DNA from: a bacterium
Lineage (GTDB): Bacteria > Actinomycetota > Acidimicrobiia > Spongiisociales > ZC4RG35
Direction of reading: 5' to 3'
DNA length: 35,195 bases
Assembly: GCA_028824015.1 (NCBI GenBank)
Contig: JAPPFC010000008.1
Span: forward strand, 1 to 35,195
The position numbers and the translations under genes are program-made. How positions within the stretch are numbered: position 1 is the first letter of the stretch; each line of letters begins with the position of its first letter. Positions 1 through 7,258 of the stretch are shown here, piece after piece. The notes below the pieces were generated by a model. It was not told the origin of the DNA and ran no database searches. It saw only the letters and a program-made list of their open reading frames with translations.

Positions 1-292
1 AACCGCGTCTACAAACACCTCCAAAACCCCCACAATTTGACATAGGAGCTCACCTTGCCAGGGTCGAACAAATCCGTCCAGCCCGAAACAGCTTGCCGAT
101 CAGGAGATCTGATCCCTCGACGCGGTCCGAACGACGTCGGGACGGACCGTCTTGGTTTTGGTTCATATCAATGTGACCTGTGGATGTGACAAGAGTCAAG
201 CGCCGCACCTCAGTTTCTTTCACAACCTCCGACCAGTAGCGGCGTCACAACGCTCAATGACGTCTCCCCCGTCCCCTGTAGGCGGCGATGGC
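1..292. other. Noncoding left edge, with possible start of a leftward gene
   Basis: No gene can be supported here. It lies downstream of the diacylglycerol-kinase-like gene. On the minus strand there is a promoter-like motif at 170-192 (listed separately), followed by an ATG at 166 that opens a 38-codon frame ending at 50. That frame matches nothing I recognise and may be a leader or chance. A second ATG at 43 on the same strand runs open off the window edge, so a leftward gene may begin here. No tRNA was found. Confidence 0.4.
170..192 (-). promoter_or_regulatory. Promoter-like motif TTGTCACAT-N8-CACATT
   Basis: Read on the minus strand: TTGTCACAT, eight bases, CACATT. The same first eight bases and the same spacing recur at 23927-23949 and 28713-28735 on the plus strand. 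The layout resembles the PafBC/RecA-NDp DNA-damage promoter of mycobacteria (TTGTCRGTG-N8-TANNNT), with GTG replaced by CAT and a weaker -10. It would drive transcription leftward out of the window. Function is inferred from pattern only. Confidence 0.35.
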
Positions 293-1186
293 TCAGATCT
301 TGAACCGGATGGCGGCGGGCACGCTCGAGACTCTCATCGGCGTGAACCCGACCATGTCACCGTCTGCTTCCACCGGCCATGCGGGATCGGTCGTCACCTC
401 AAAGCTCTCCCAACTCCGTCTCAGCACCCACCGTTCCTTCAAGTGCATACCCTTGACGATCTTCGGCACGACCAGGGGAAGTTGACTCTTCCGGGGAGTG
501 AAGACCTGTAGGTCCAAACGGTTGTCCACGAGGTTTGCTTTGGGCGCGATATTCCAGTTCCAGGCAAAGAACTGGGCGTTGGCCACTATCACCGCCAACG
601 CATCGGCGGTGATCGCCCGTCGGCCGCCCTGGATCTTCACCTCGGCCCGGGGGAACCTGGGCAGCCGGGCCAGGAATCCCAGTCCGTAGCGGGCCGCTCC
701 CACCCATCCGGGGAGCTTGCCGGCCGTCTCGGCCGCCGCCGCGCCGACTCCCGCCTCGGCGACATTGACAAAGAAACGCTTTCCCCAGGCTCCCTCCAGG
801 CATCCGACGTCGATGTCATACCACGAGGGCGTGACCAACCGGGAGACGGCTTCTTCCAGGTCCCGGGGAAGCCCGAAAGTGCGAAGGAAGTCACATGCGG
901 TCCCGCTGGGCAGCATCGCTACCCTGGGGGTCTCGGACCACTGCTCGCGACACAGGGCATTCACCGTCAGGCTGAGAGTGCCGTCACCCCCCGACACCGC
1001 CACCCTTCCCTCTGACGACGCCACCTCCACCACCCGTTCGGCCATCCGTTCAGATGATGGGACCGACTCCACCCGGGCCTTCACCCCTCGGTCGACCAAC
1101 AAGCCGGAGAGTCCCTGCGGAGAGATCCTGCCGCGACCCGCCGCAGGGTTAAGGAGGACCGTCCAGTCGGTGAAACTCTCCGTCAC
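293..1186 (-). CDS. Diacylglycerol kinase / lipid kinase family protein (YegS/DagK-like)
   Basis: Family role: ATP-dependent phosphorylation of diacylglycerol or a related lipid alcohol at the membrane. The 297-residue protein carries the family signatures in order: NPAAGRG near residue 13, SGGDGTLS near residue 64 (nucleotide-binding GGDGT), and LPSGTACDFLRT near residue 91, matching the usual P-x-GT-x-NDF with Cys for Asn. The end of the protein has the beta-rich C-terminal half of the family, with VEADGD in place of the usual (D/E)GE. It starts with GTG, without a clear Shine-Dalgarno sequence, 21 bases after secG, and is the last gene of the minus-strand run. Lipid specificity cannot be read from sequence. 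Confidence 0.85.
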   Translation of the reverse strand: MTESFTDWTVLLNPAAGRGRISPQGLSGLLVDRGVKARVESVPSSERMAERVVEVASSEGRVAVSGGDGTLSLTVNALCREQWSETPRVAMLPSGTACDFLRTFGLPRDLEEAVSRLVTPSWYDIDVGCLEGAWGKRFFVNVAEAGVGAAAAETAGKLPGWVGAARYGLGFLARLPRFPRAEVKIQGGRRAITADALAVIVANAQFFAWNWNIAPKANLVDNRLDLQVFTPRKSQLPLVVPKIVKGMHLKERWVLRRSWESFEVTTDPAWPVEADGDMVGFTPMRVSSVPAAIRFKI

Positions 1187-1207
1187 CGTGTTGCGACTGT
1201 CTGGGGG

Positions 1208-1444
1208 CTAGGCCAGGATCCAGATGAGGGCGATGGTGGTGGTGGCGAAGCCGAGAACCGTTATGACGGTGAGACGGCTCAAGTTTCGCTCCGCCACGGT
1301 GGAACCGCCCATGGAAGCGCCGAGCCCACCGCCGAAAGCTTCCGACAGGCCTCCGCCTCGTCCCGAGTGCAGGAGGATCAACAAGATCAAGCCCAGCGAA
1401 AGCAGCACGTGGATCCCGATCACCACCGCTTGCAAGATAGCCAT
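1208..1444 (-). CDS. secG: Preprotein translocase subunit SecG
   Basis: SecG is the small accessory subunit of the SecYEG protein-export channel. The 78-residue product has two hydrophobic segments (about residues 5-25 and 56-76) joined by the Gly/Ser-rich cytoplasmic loop typical of the family (LLHSGRGGGLSEAFGG then GSTVAERNL). Length fits SecG exactly. It begins 5 bases after the gpmA stop with no strong Shine-Dalgarno sequence, so translation is probably coupled to gpmA. Placement after the pgk-tpiA block is the classical bacterial arrangement and supports the call. Confidence 0.93.
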   Translation of the reverse strand: MAILQAVVIGIHVLLSLGLILLILLHSGRGGGLSEAFGGGLGASMGGSTVAERNLSRLTVITVLGFATTTIALIWILA

Positions 1445-1449
1445 GACGT

Positions 1450-2196
1450 CTATTCTATCGCGGCCTGCGCGGCAACCCTTGCCGCGGCCTCCGCGGCGGC
1501 TTCGGGATCCCCCAGGTACCTCGATCCCGCCGGGTTCAAGTCGGCGTCCAACTCATAGAGAAGCGGGATCCCGGTGGGTATGTTCAGTGAGGAGATCTCG
1601 GAGTCGGAGATGCCCTCCAGGTACTTCAGGAGAGCCCGGATGCTGTTTCCGTGGCACACCACCAACGGGGTGAGTCCCTGGCGGAGTTGCGGGACGATTC
1701 GATCGTGCCAGTAGGGAAGGACGCGGGCCACCACGTCCTTCAGGCATTCGGTGGCGGGCAGCACGTCGGGAGCCAGACGGGCGTACACCGGGTCGTTCCG
1801 GGGGTGGCGGGGATCGTCCAGGTCCAGCGCGGGGGGCCGGATGTCATAGCTCCGGCGCCAGAGATGCACCTGCTCGGCGCCGTGCTCCCGGGAGGTCTGC
1901 TTCTTGTTGAGCCCCTGCAGGGCGCCGTAGTGCCGTTCGTTGAGGCGCCAATGCCTCACCACCGGGAGCCAGGCCATGCCCATCGCGGCCAGGGCCAGTT
2001 CGGCGGTCCGGATGGAACGGAGCAGCACCGAGGTGTGGACGATGTCGAACGCCAACCCCTCCTCCTTCATCAGCCGCCCGGCTGCCCGGGCTTCCTCCTC
2101 GCCCTGCTGCGTCAGGTCGACATCGGTCCAGCCCGAGAACAGGTTGGAGAGATTCCACTCCGACTCGCCATGACGAACCAACACCATCCGATACAT
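1450..2196 (-). CDS. gpmA: 2,3-bisphosphoglycerate-dependent phosphoglycerate mutase
   Basis: Interconverts 3-phosphoglycerate and 2-phosphoglycerate in lower glycolysis. The 248-residue length and motifs fit the cofactor-dependent histidine-phosphatase-fold enzyme: [10 protein letters not shown] near residue 7 with the phospho-accepting His, [16 protein letters not shown] near residue 83, and [16 protein letters not shown] near residue 180 with the second catalytic His. It sits between tpiA and secG, an uncommon insertion into the usual tpiA-secG neighbourhood but metabolically consistent with pgk and tpiA just upstream. A 226-base gap (2197-2422) separates it from tpiA; I see no gene or convincing promoter in it. 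A second in-frame ATG three codons in (2187) is an alternative start. Confidence 0.93.
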   Translation of the reverse strand: MYRMVLVRHGESEWNLSNLFSGWTDVDLTQQGEEEARAAGRLMKEEGLAFDIVHTSVLLRSIRTAELALAAMGMAWLPVVRHWRLNERHYGALQGLNKKQTSREHGAEQVHLWRRSYDIRPPALDLDDPRHPRNDPVYARLAPDVLPATECLKDVVARVLPYWHDRIVPQLRQGLTPLVVCHGNSIRALLKYLEGISDSEISSLNIPTGIPLLYELDADLNPAGSRYLGDPEAAAEAAARVAAQAAIE

Positions 2197-2422
2197 CAGC
2201 AGTCAGGCTACCGCCATCCAGCTGTCACAACCAGCCGGGTAAGGGCCGACATCCGATTCTTCGACACCGCGCTCACGATCGGTCCGGCGCCTGAGGTGAT
2301 CAGCAGGACCGAATGGTGGTGCTGTCGTCAGAGAACGCCGCAAAGTGACGGCTCGGTATGCAATTTGCGGCCATATCGGGGGTTTTGGCGTCTAAAGGCC
2401 GCTTCGTCCCCGGTCCGAACCT

Positions 2423-3193
2423 TCACATCCAGTAGCGGACCACTGCCGCGAAGATATCGGGGTCGAGGCTGGCGCCGCCCACCAGGACTCCGTCGATGTG
2501 GGTCTTGGCCATGAAGCCGGCGATGTTGCCCGGGTTGACCGAACCGCCGTAGAGGATCCGCACCGCCTGCCCCGCTTCGGGACCTCCCATCGCCGCAACC
2601 GTGTTGCGAAGCAACTCGCACACCCCTCCCGCGTCGTCCGGTAGGGCGTGCCGGCCGGTTCCGATCGCCCACACCGGTTCGTAGGCGACCACGACGGACG
2701 CTCGCTGTTCGGCGGTGAGCCGGCGAAGGGCCCCGCGCAGTTGGGTGGTCACCACCATCTCGGTCTCTCCGGACTCTCGCTGCGGGAGGGTCTCCCCCAC
2801 GCACACCACCGGGGTCATCCCCGCCGAAAGCACCGCCCGCACCCGCTTTCGCACCAACTCGTCGGTCTCCCCGAACATGGCGCGCCGCTCCGAATGACCC
2901 ACGATCACGTAGCCGACCTCCAGTTTGGCAAGCATTCCGGCCGACACCTCCCCGGTGAAGGCGCCTTCCTTCTCCCAGTGGACATGCTGGGCTCCCAGCG
3001 CGAAGGGCATCCGGTCGGCCAAGATCAAGGTCTGGACTGTGCGAAGACAGGTGAAGGGAGGTGCGATCACCACCTCTGCCCGGTCGAAGTCAGCGGGGTT
3101 CAGACGGTACCAGAGCTTCTGTGTAACCGCGATCGCCTCCAGGTGGGTCAGGTTCATCTTCCAGTTGGCGATGATCAAGCTTCTGGGGGCCAT
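2423..3193 (-). CDS. tpiA: Triose-phosphate isomerase
   Basis: Interconverts dihydroxyacetone phosphate and glyceraldehyde 3-phosphate. The 256-residue barrel protein has all catalytic landmarks: NWKMN with the substrate-binding Lys near residue 12, VGHSERR with the catalytic His, AYEPVWAIGTG with the catalytic Glu and flexible loop 6, and the phosphate-binding ILYGGSVNPGN near the C-terminus. The frame stays open further upstream, but the ATG at 3193 is chosen because the protein then begins MAPRSLIIANWKMN as in the family and is preceded by GTAGGAG seven bases away. The start lies 8 bases after the pgk stop, so the ribosome-binding site overlaps the end of pgk; the two genes form an operon. 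Confidence 0.96.
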   Translation of the reverse strand: MAPRSLIIANWKMNLTHLEAIAVTQKLWYRLNPADFDRAEVVIAPPFTCLRTVQTLILADRMPFALGAQHVHWEKEGAFTGEVSAGMLAKLEVGYVIVGHSERRAMFGETDELVRKRVRAVLSAGMTPVVCVGETLPQRESGETEMVVTTQLRGALRRLTAEQRASVVVAYEPVWAIGTGRHALPDDAGGVCELLRNTVAAMGGPEAGQAVRILYGGSVNPGNIAGFMAKTHIDGVLVGGASLDPDIFAAVVRYWM

Positions 3194-3201
3194 GTGTTCT
3201 C

Positions 3202-4383
3202 CTACCGTACCCACTTCTCGAGGATTTCCACTCCGGGAAGGGGCTTTCCCTCCAGGAGCCGAAGGCTCGCTCCCCCACCGGTGGACAGGTGCGACACCCG
3301 GTTCTCCAACCCCAGCAGGCGGATCGCCGCCGCCGAGTCGCCGCCCCCCACCACCGAGAAGGCGCCAGACGAGGCCACAGCCCGCGCCACCGTCTCGGTT
3401 CCCGACCGGAACGCCTCCCATTCGAAAACCCCCATCGGACCGTTCCAGAAGATGCTCCCAGCCCCTTCGCAGGTCTCGGCGATACGCCGGGCGGCGTTGG
3501 GGCCGATGTCCAAACCCATCTCGTCATCGCCGATCTTCCGGGCATCAGTCACCCGAAAGGGCGCGTCGGCGCGGAACTGCCCTGCGGCGACCACGTCCTC
3601 GGGAAGAATCACCTTGCCGCCATCGGGGCCGTCAAGGAGTTCTCGCAGCGTTGACACCATCTCCCCCTCCGTGAGACTCCTCCCAACCGGGTACCCTTCG
3701 GCCGCCAGGGCCGTGAAGGACATCCCGCCCCCCAACACCAGCACGTCGCAGATCCCGACCATGGCGGAGAGCACCCCCAGCTTGTCGGAGACCTTGGCTC
3801 CGCCGAGGATCACCACGAACGGCCGGGGCGGGTCTTCAAGCAATTCTCCCAGGGCCTCGAGTTCGGAAACCAGCAGCGGACCGGCCACCGACCGCACCCT
3901 GGCGGCCACTCCGACCGTGGAAGCGTGAGCGCGGTGCACCGAGCCGAAGGCATCCTGGCAGAACAGGTCGGCCAGATCCGCCAGTCGGGTCGCCAGAGCC
4001 GGATCGTTGGATGTCTCCCCGGGATGGAACCGGGTGTTCTCGAGGAGGAGCACGTCTCCGGGTTCCGCCCCACCGACCGCCTCGGTCACTTCCCGTCCCA
4101 CCAGGGTCGGCAGGTGACGGACCGGATAGCCACCCAACTCCTCCATGCGACGGGCGACAGGAGCGAGGCTGTAGGTTGGATCGGGACCCTTCGGGCGACC
4201 CAGGTGGCTACACAACACCACCACCGATCCCTTGGAGCGGAGCCTTTCCACCGCACCCAACGCGGCGCGAATCCGGAAGTCGTCGGCTACCTCCCCACCG
4301 TCCAGGGGGACGTTAAGGTCGGAGCGGACCAGCACCCGGCGACCGGCGGTCTCAACATCGTCAAGAGTCAGGTAGCCGGCCAT
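3202..4383 (-). CDS. pgk: Phosphoglycerate kinase
   Basis: Transfers phosphate from 1,3-bisphosphoglycerate to ADP. At 393 residues it is full length. Visible landmarks: RSDLNVPLDGG near residue 20 (substrate-binding Arg and Asp), CSHLGRPKG near residue 57, ENTRFHPGE near residue 114, VILGGAKVSDK, the FWNGPMGVFE segment, and GGGDSAAAI near the C-terminus (nucleotide site, Ser replacing the common Thr). It heads a pgk-tpiA pair. The 136 bases between it and rapZ (4384-4519) hold no recognisable gene; in many actinobacteria yvcK, whiA and gap occupy this interval. The start ATG has only GTGGGG two bases upstream as a possible ribosome-binding site. Confidence 0.96.
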   Translation of the reverse strand: MAGYLTLDDVETAGRRVLVRSDLNVPLDGGEVADDFRIRAALGAVERLRSKGSVVVLCSHLGRPKGPDPTYSLAPVARRMEELGGYPVRHLPTLVGREVTEAVGGAEPGDVLLLENTRFHPGETSNDPALATRLADLADLFCQDAFGSVHRAHASTVGVAARVRSVAGPLLVSELEALGELLEDPPRPFVVILGGAKVSDKLGVLSAMVGICDVLVLGGGMSFTALAAEGYPVGRSLTEGEMVSTLRELLDGPDGGKVILPEDVVAAGQFRADAPFRVTDARKIGDDEMGLDIGPNAARRIAETCEGAGSIFWNGPMGVFEWEAFRSGTETVARAVASSGAFSVVGGGDSAAAIRLLGLENRVSHLSTGGGASLRLLEGKPLPGVEILEKWVR

Positions 4384-4519
4384 ATCCCCACTGCCATTGA
4401 TTCGGTCTCTGGTTGCCTCATGACGGGTGATGCCTCAACGAACGCCGCCGGGGTGATCGACTCCTTGGCGACCACTTGCATCCTATATGTCCCGATGGTC
4501 AAGAAGATGGGATCGTGGT

Positions 4520-5413
4520 TCAGCCTGAACCCATGTCACGGTGGAAGACCGAGACTTCCACCCGGTGATGAGCCAGTCGACGGGAGAGTTCGGCGGCCAC
4601 CGCCACCGAACGGTGCCTACCCCCGGTGCATCCCACCGCGATCGTGAGATACGCCTTGCCCTCGGCGCGGTAACGAGGCGCCAGGAACAACAGCAGCTCC
4701 GACACCCTCTCCAGAAAGCCGGCGGTGTCGGGGTTCTCCAGAACGAACGCGGCCACCTCCGGGTCGGTCCCCGTCCTGGGCCTCAACTCCGGGTTCCAGT
4801 GGGGATTGGGGAGAAAACGCACGTCGAACACCAGGTCGGCATCGCGGGGAAGCCCGTTCTTGAACCCGAAGGAAACCATCGAGATGTGCATTATCCGGGC
4901 CCTTCCCTCCGCGCCGAACCTGGCAACCACCCGGTCCCGCAGTTGATGGATGTTGAGATCGGAGGTGTCGATTATCAGGTCCGAGGCCGCCCTCAATCCC
5001 GAGAGCAGACTCCGCTCGGAGGAAATGGCCGCAGGGAGGGTCTCCCCGCCCTGAGGATGGGGACGCCGGGTCTCCTCGTAGCGGCGGATCAGCACCTGGT
5101 CGTCGGCATCCAGGAACACCAGCGCCGTGTTGATGCCGGACTCCTTCAGCCCATCCACCGCCCGTCGGATCGCCACCTCCGGACTCACCAAGGGGTCCCA
5201 CGACCGGATCACCAGCGCCAGGGGCGCGGTCTGGCGCAGGCGCTGGTCGGTTGCGGCGACCTCCAGGATCATGGCGGGGGGAAGGTTGTCGATCACCCGG
5301 TAGGAGAGATCCTCCAGGACCCGGGCCATCGACCCCCGCCCGGCGCCCGACATGCCGGACAGCAACAGTATCTCCGGCTTGTCCTCGGATGTAGACGGAG
5401 TCTGCTGTTCCAT
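4520..5413 (-). CDS. rapZ: RapZ/YvcJ-family nucleotide-binding protein
   Basis: Family: P-loop protein binding nucleotides. In E. coli RapZ is an RNA-binding adaptor controlling GlmS synthesis; the actinobacterial role is less defined. The 297 residues show an N-terminal P-loop (GMSGAGRGS, residues about 19-27, with Arg in the position usually held by Lys, a substitution also familiar in actinobacterial homologues), the family motif YRVIDNLPP, FLDADD in the middle, and the hallmark C-terminal VGCTGGRHRSV near residue 262. It begins 5 bases after the uvrC stop with GGGGAG upstream, giving the conserved uvrC-rapZ pair. The usual next genes, yvcK and whiA, are absent. Confidence 0.93.
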   Translation of the reverse strand: MEQQTPSTSEDKPEILLLSGMSGAGRGSMARVLEDLSYRVIDNLPPAMILEVAATDQRLRQTAPLALVIRSWDPLVSPEVAIRRAVDGLKESGINTALVFLDADDQVLIRRYEETRRPHPQGGETLPAAISSERSLLSGLRAASDLIIDTSDLNIHQLRDRVVARFGAEGRARIMHISMVSFGFKNGLPRDADLVFDVRFLPNPHWNPELRPRTGTDPEVAAFVLENPDTAGFLERVSELLLFLAPRYRAEGKAYLTIAVGCTGGRHRSVAVAAELSRRLAHHRVEVSVFHRDMGSG

Positions 5414-5418
5414 CGGCC

Positions 5419-7245
5419 CTACTCCCCGTGCAACAGCAGGTAAAGGTCGTCGGCGACCGTGGTGGGCACCACCTCGGCCAGTTCCTTCACATCCGCTTCC
5501 CGCAGTTTCCGGAGCGACCCGAACCTGCGCAGCAGGGCCCGCTTTCGGACCGGACCGATCCCGGGCGCCTCGTCCAGTAGAGAATCCACCATCCCCTTGG
5601 ACCTGAGTCTACGGTGATACTCCACCGCGAACCGGTGGGCCTCGTCTCGAATGCGCTGCAGGAGATACAGGGCTTCGGCCCGGCGGGAGATCCGCAGCGG
5701 CTCGGCCGCGTCGGGGAAGTAGACCTCCTCCATCCGCTTGGCCAGCCCCACCACGGGAATGTCCAGTCCCAGCTCGTCCAGCACCCGGACCGCCCTTCCC
5801 AACTGTCCGGCGCCGCCGTCGATCACCACCAGGGAAGGGGGGTATCGAAACCGGGCCTGCTGACGGACCGGGAGATCGCGGGTGGCCAGGTAGGCGGTGA
5901 ACCTCCTTCGAACTGCCTCCTCCATGGCGGCGAAGTCGTCCTGTCCCCTGACTCTGCGGATCTTGAAGCGCCGGTACTCGGACTTGCGGGCGAGGCCGTC
6001 CTCCATCACCACCATGGAGGCCACGGTGTGGGTGCCCATCAGCGTAGAGACGTCAAAAGCCTCGATCCGGAGGGGTGGCTCGGGCAGGCCCAGCACCTCT
6101 TGAAGGCTGCGAAGCGCCCGGGCCCGGGCGTTGTGGTCGGCCTGGCGCCGGAGCCGGTGGCGGCCGAACATCTCCCGGGCGTTCGTGACCGCGGTCTCCA
6201 TCAGGCGGCGCTTGCCGCCCCGCTTGGGGACCCGCAACTCGACCGGCCCTTCCCTCCGCCCCGAAAGCCATGCCCGGAAAGTCCCGGGATCGGGCGGCAG
6301 GTCGGGTATCAACACCAGTCGAGGCGGGGAGCGCTCGCCGTACAGTTCCCGGAGAATCGAACCAATCAGTTCCCGGCGGTTCACCTCCTCCACCCGGTCG
6401 ACGACCGACCCCAACCGGCCCACCACTCTCCCCCTTCGCACGAACAGCACCCAGATGGCCGTCTCCAACTCGTCGCCGTGTTCGGCTATCAGGTCGAAGT
6501 CCTCCCGGCGGTCGGTGACCATCTCCTGGCGGGCCAGGGCCTTCTCCAGATCGGCCAGCCGATCCCGGTGCCGTGCGGCGGCCTCGTACTCCAGGGCCTC
6601 CGACGACCGGTTCATCCGGTCGGTGATCTCTCCCGCCACCTGGTCGATGTCACCCTGCAGGAACGAGGAGAGCCCCTCCACGGCCTTGCGGTAGTCCTCT
6701 TCGGTGACCTCGCCCACGCACGGTCCCGAGCACTTCTCTATGTGGAAGAGAAGGCAGGGCCGGCCCTGGAGTTGCTGGCGGCGGAACAGGGAGTCCGAGC
6801 AGGTACGCACCGGGAAGGTGCGCAGCACCAGGTCGAGAGTCTTGCGGATGGCATATGTGTGGGCGTAGGGGCCGAAGTAGGCGGTCCCCTTGCGCCTCCG
6901 CCCCCTCATGACATGGGCTCTGGGCCAGCGATCGGAGCGGGTTATGGCCAGGTAGGGATAGCTCTTGTCGTCCCGCAGCCTGATGTTGAAACGGGGCCGG
7001 TGCTGTTTGATGAGGGAGTACTCCAGCATGATCGCCTCCACTTCCGAGGAGGCCACGATCCAATCCACGTCGCGGGCCGACTCCACCATCGCCGAGGTCC
7101 GGGCATGCAACTCCCTCCCGAAATAGGAGACCACGCGCTTGCGGAGGGACTTGGCCTTCCCGACATAGATGACCCGGCCGTGGCCGTCCCGGAAGAGATA
7201 AGCGCCGGGGGCGTCGGGGATCTCGACGGAGGGGGGACGGTCCAT
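5419..7245 (-). CDS. uvrC: Excinuclease ABC subunit C
   Basis: Makes the two incisions flanking a DNA lesion in nucleotide excision repair, working with UvrA and UvrB in the cytoplasm. The 608-residue protein starts with a GIY-YIG nuclease domain (GAYLFRDGHGRVIYVGKAKSL, residues about 14-34, and the following Arg-rich segment). It continues with a Cys-containing FHIEKCSGPC segment, a UVR helical hairpin near residues 195-230, the RNase-H-like C-terminal nuclease (IEAFDVSTLMGTHTV near residue 396; VVIDGGAGQL near residue 473), and a C-terminal helix-hairpin-helix pair (APGIGPVRKRALLRRFGS). It starts 13 bases after uvrA with GGGGAG as ribosome-binding site. uvrB is not in the window. Confidence 0.96.
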   Translation of the reverse strand: MDRPPSVEIPDAPGAYLFRDGHGRVIYVGKAKSLRKRVVSYFGRELHARTSAMVESARDVDWIVASSEVEAIMLEYSLIKQHRPRFNIRLRDDKSYPYLAITRSDRWPRAHVMRGRRRKGTAYFGPYAHTYAIRKTLDLVLRTFPVRTCSDSLFRRQQLQGRPCLLFHIEKCSGPCVGEVTEEDYRKAVEGLSSFLQGDIDQVAGEITDRMNRSSEALEYEAAARHRDRLADLEKALARQEMVTDRREDFDLIAEHGDELETAIWVLFVRRGRVVGRLGSVVDRVEEVNRRELIGSILRELYGERSPPRLVLIPDLPPDPGTFRAWLSGRREGPVELRVPKRGGKRRLMETAVTNAREMFGRHRLRRQADHNARARALRSLQEVLGLPEPPLRIEAFDVSTLMGTHTVASMVVMEDGLARKSEYRRFKIRRVRGQDDFAAMEEAVRRRFTAYLATRDLPVRQQARFRYPPSLVVIDGGAGQLGRAVRVLDELGLDIPVVGLAKRMEEVYFPDAAEPLRISRRAEALYLLQRIRDEAHRFAVEYHRRLRSKGMVDSLLDEAPGIGPVRKRALLRRFGSLRKLREADVKELAEVVPTTVADDLYLLLHGE

Positions 7246-7258
7246 CCCGCTCCCCAGG

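Noticed and set aside
2423-3421. An N-terminally extended triose-phosphate isomerase starting at 3421
   Set aside because: The extra 76 residues lie wholly within pgk in another frame and have no family match; the ATG at 3193 has a good ribosome-binding site.
4471-4510. TTGACC and TATAGGAT upstream of pgk on the minus strand as a promoter
   Set aside because: The two boxes are only about 9-12 bases apart, too close for a sigma-70-type pair.
4520-5413. Lys-to-Arg change in the RapZ P-loop as a defect
   Set aside because: As I recall, other actinobacterial RapZ homologues also read GRG here, so it is a lineage feature, not a loss.
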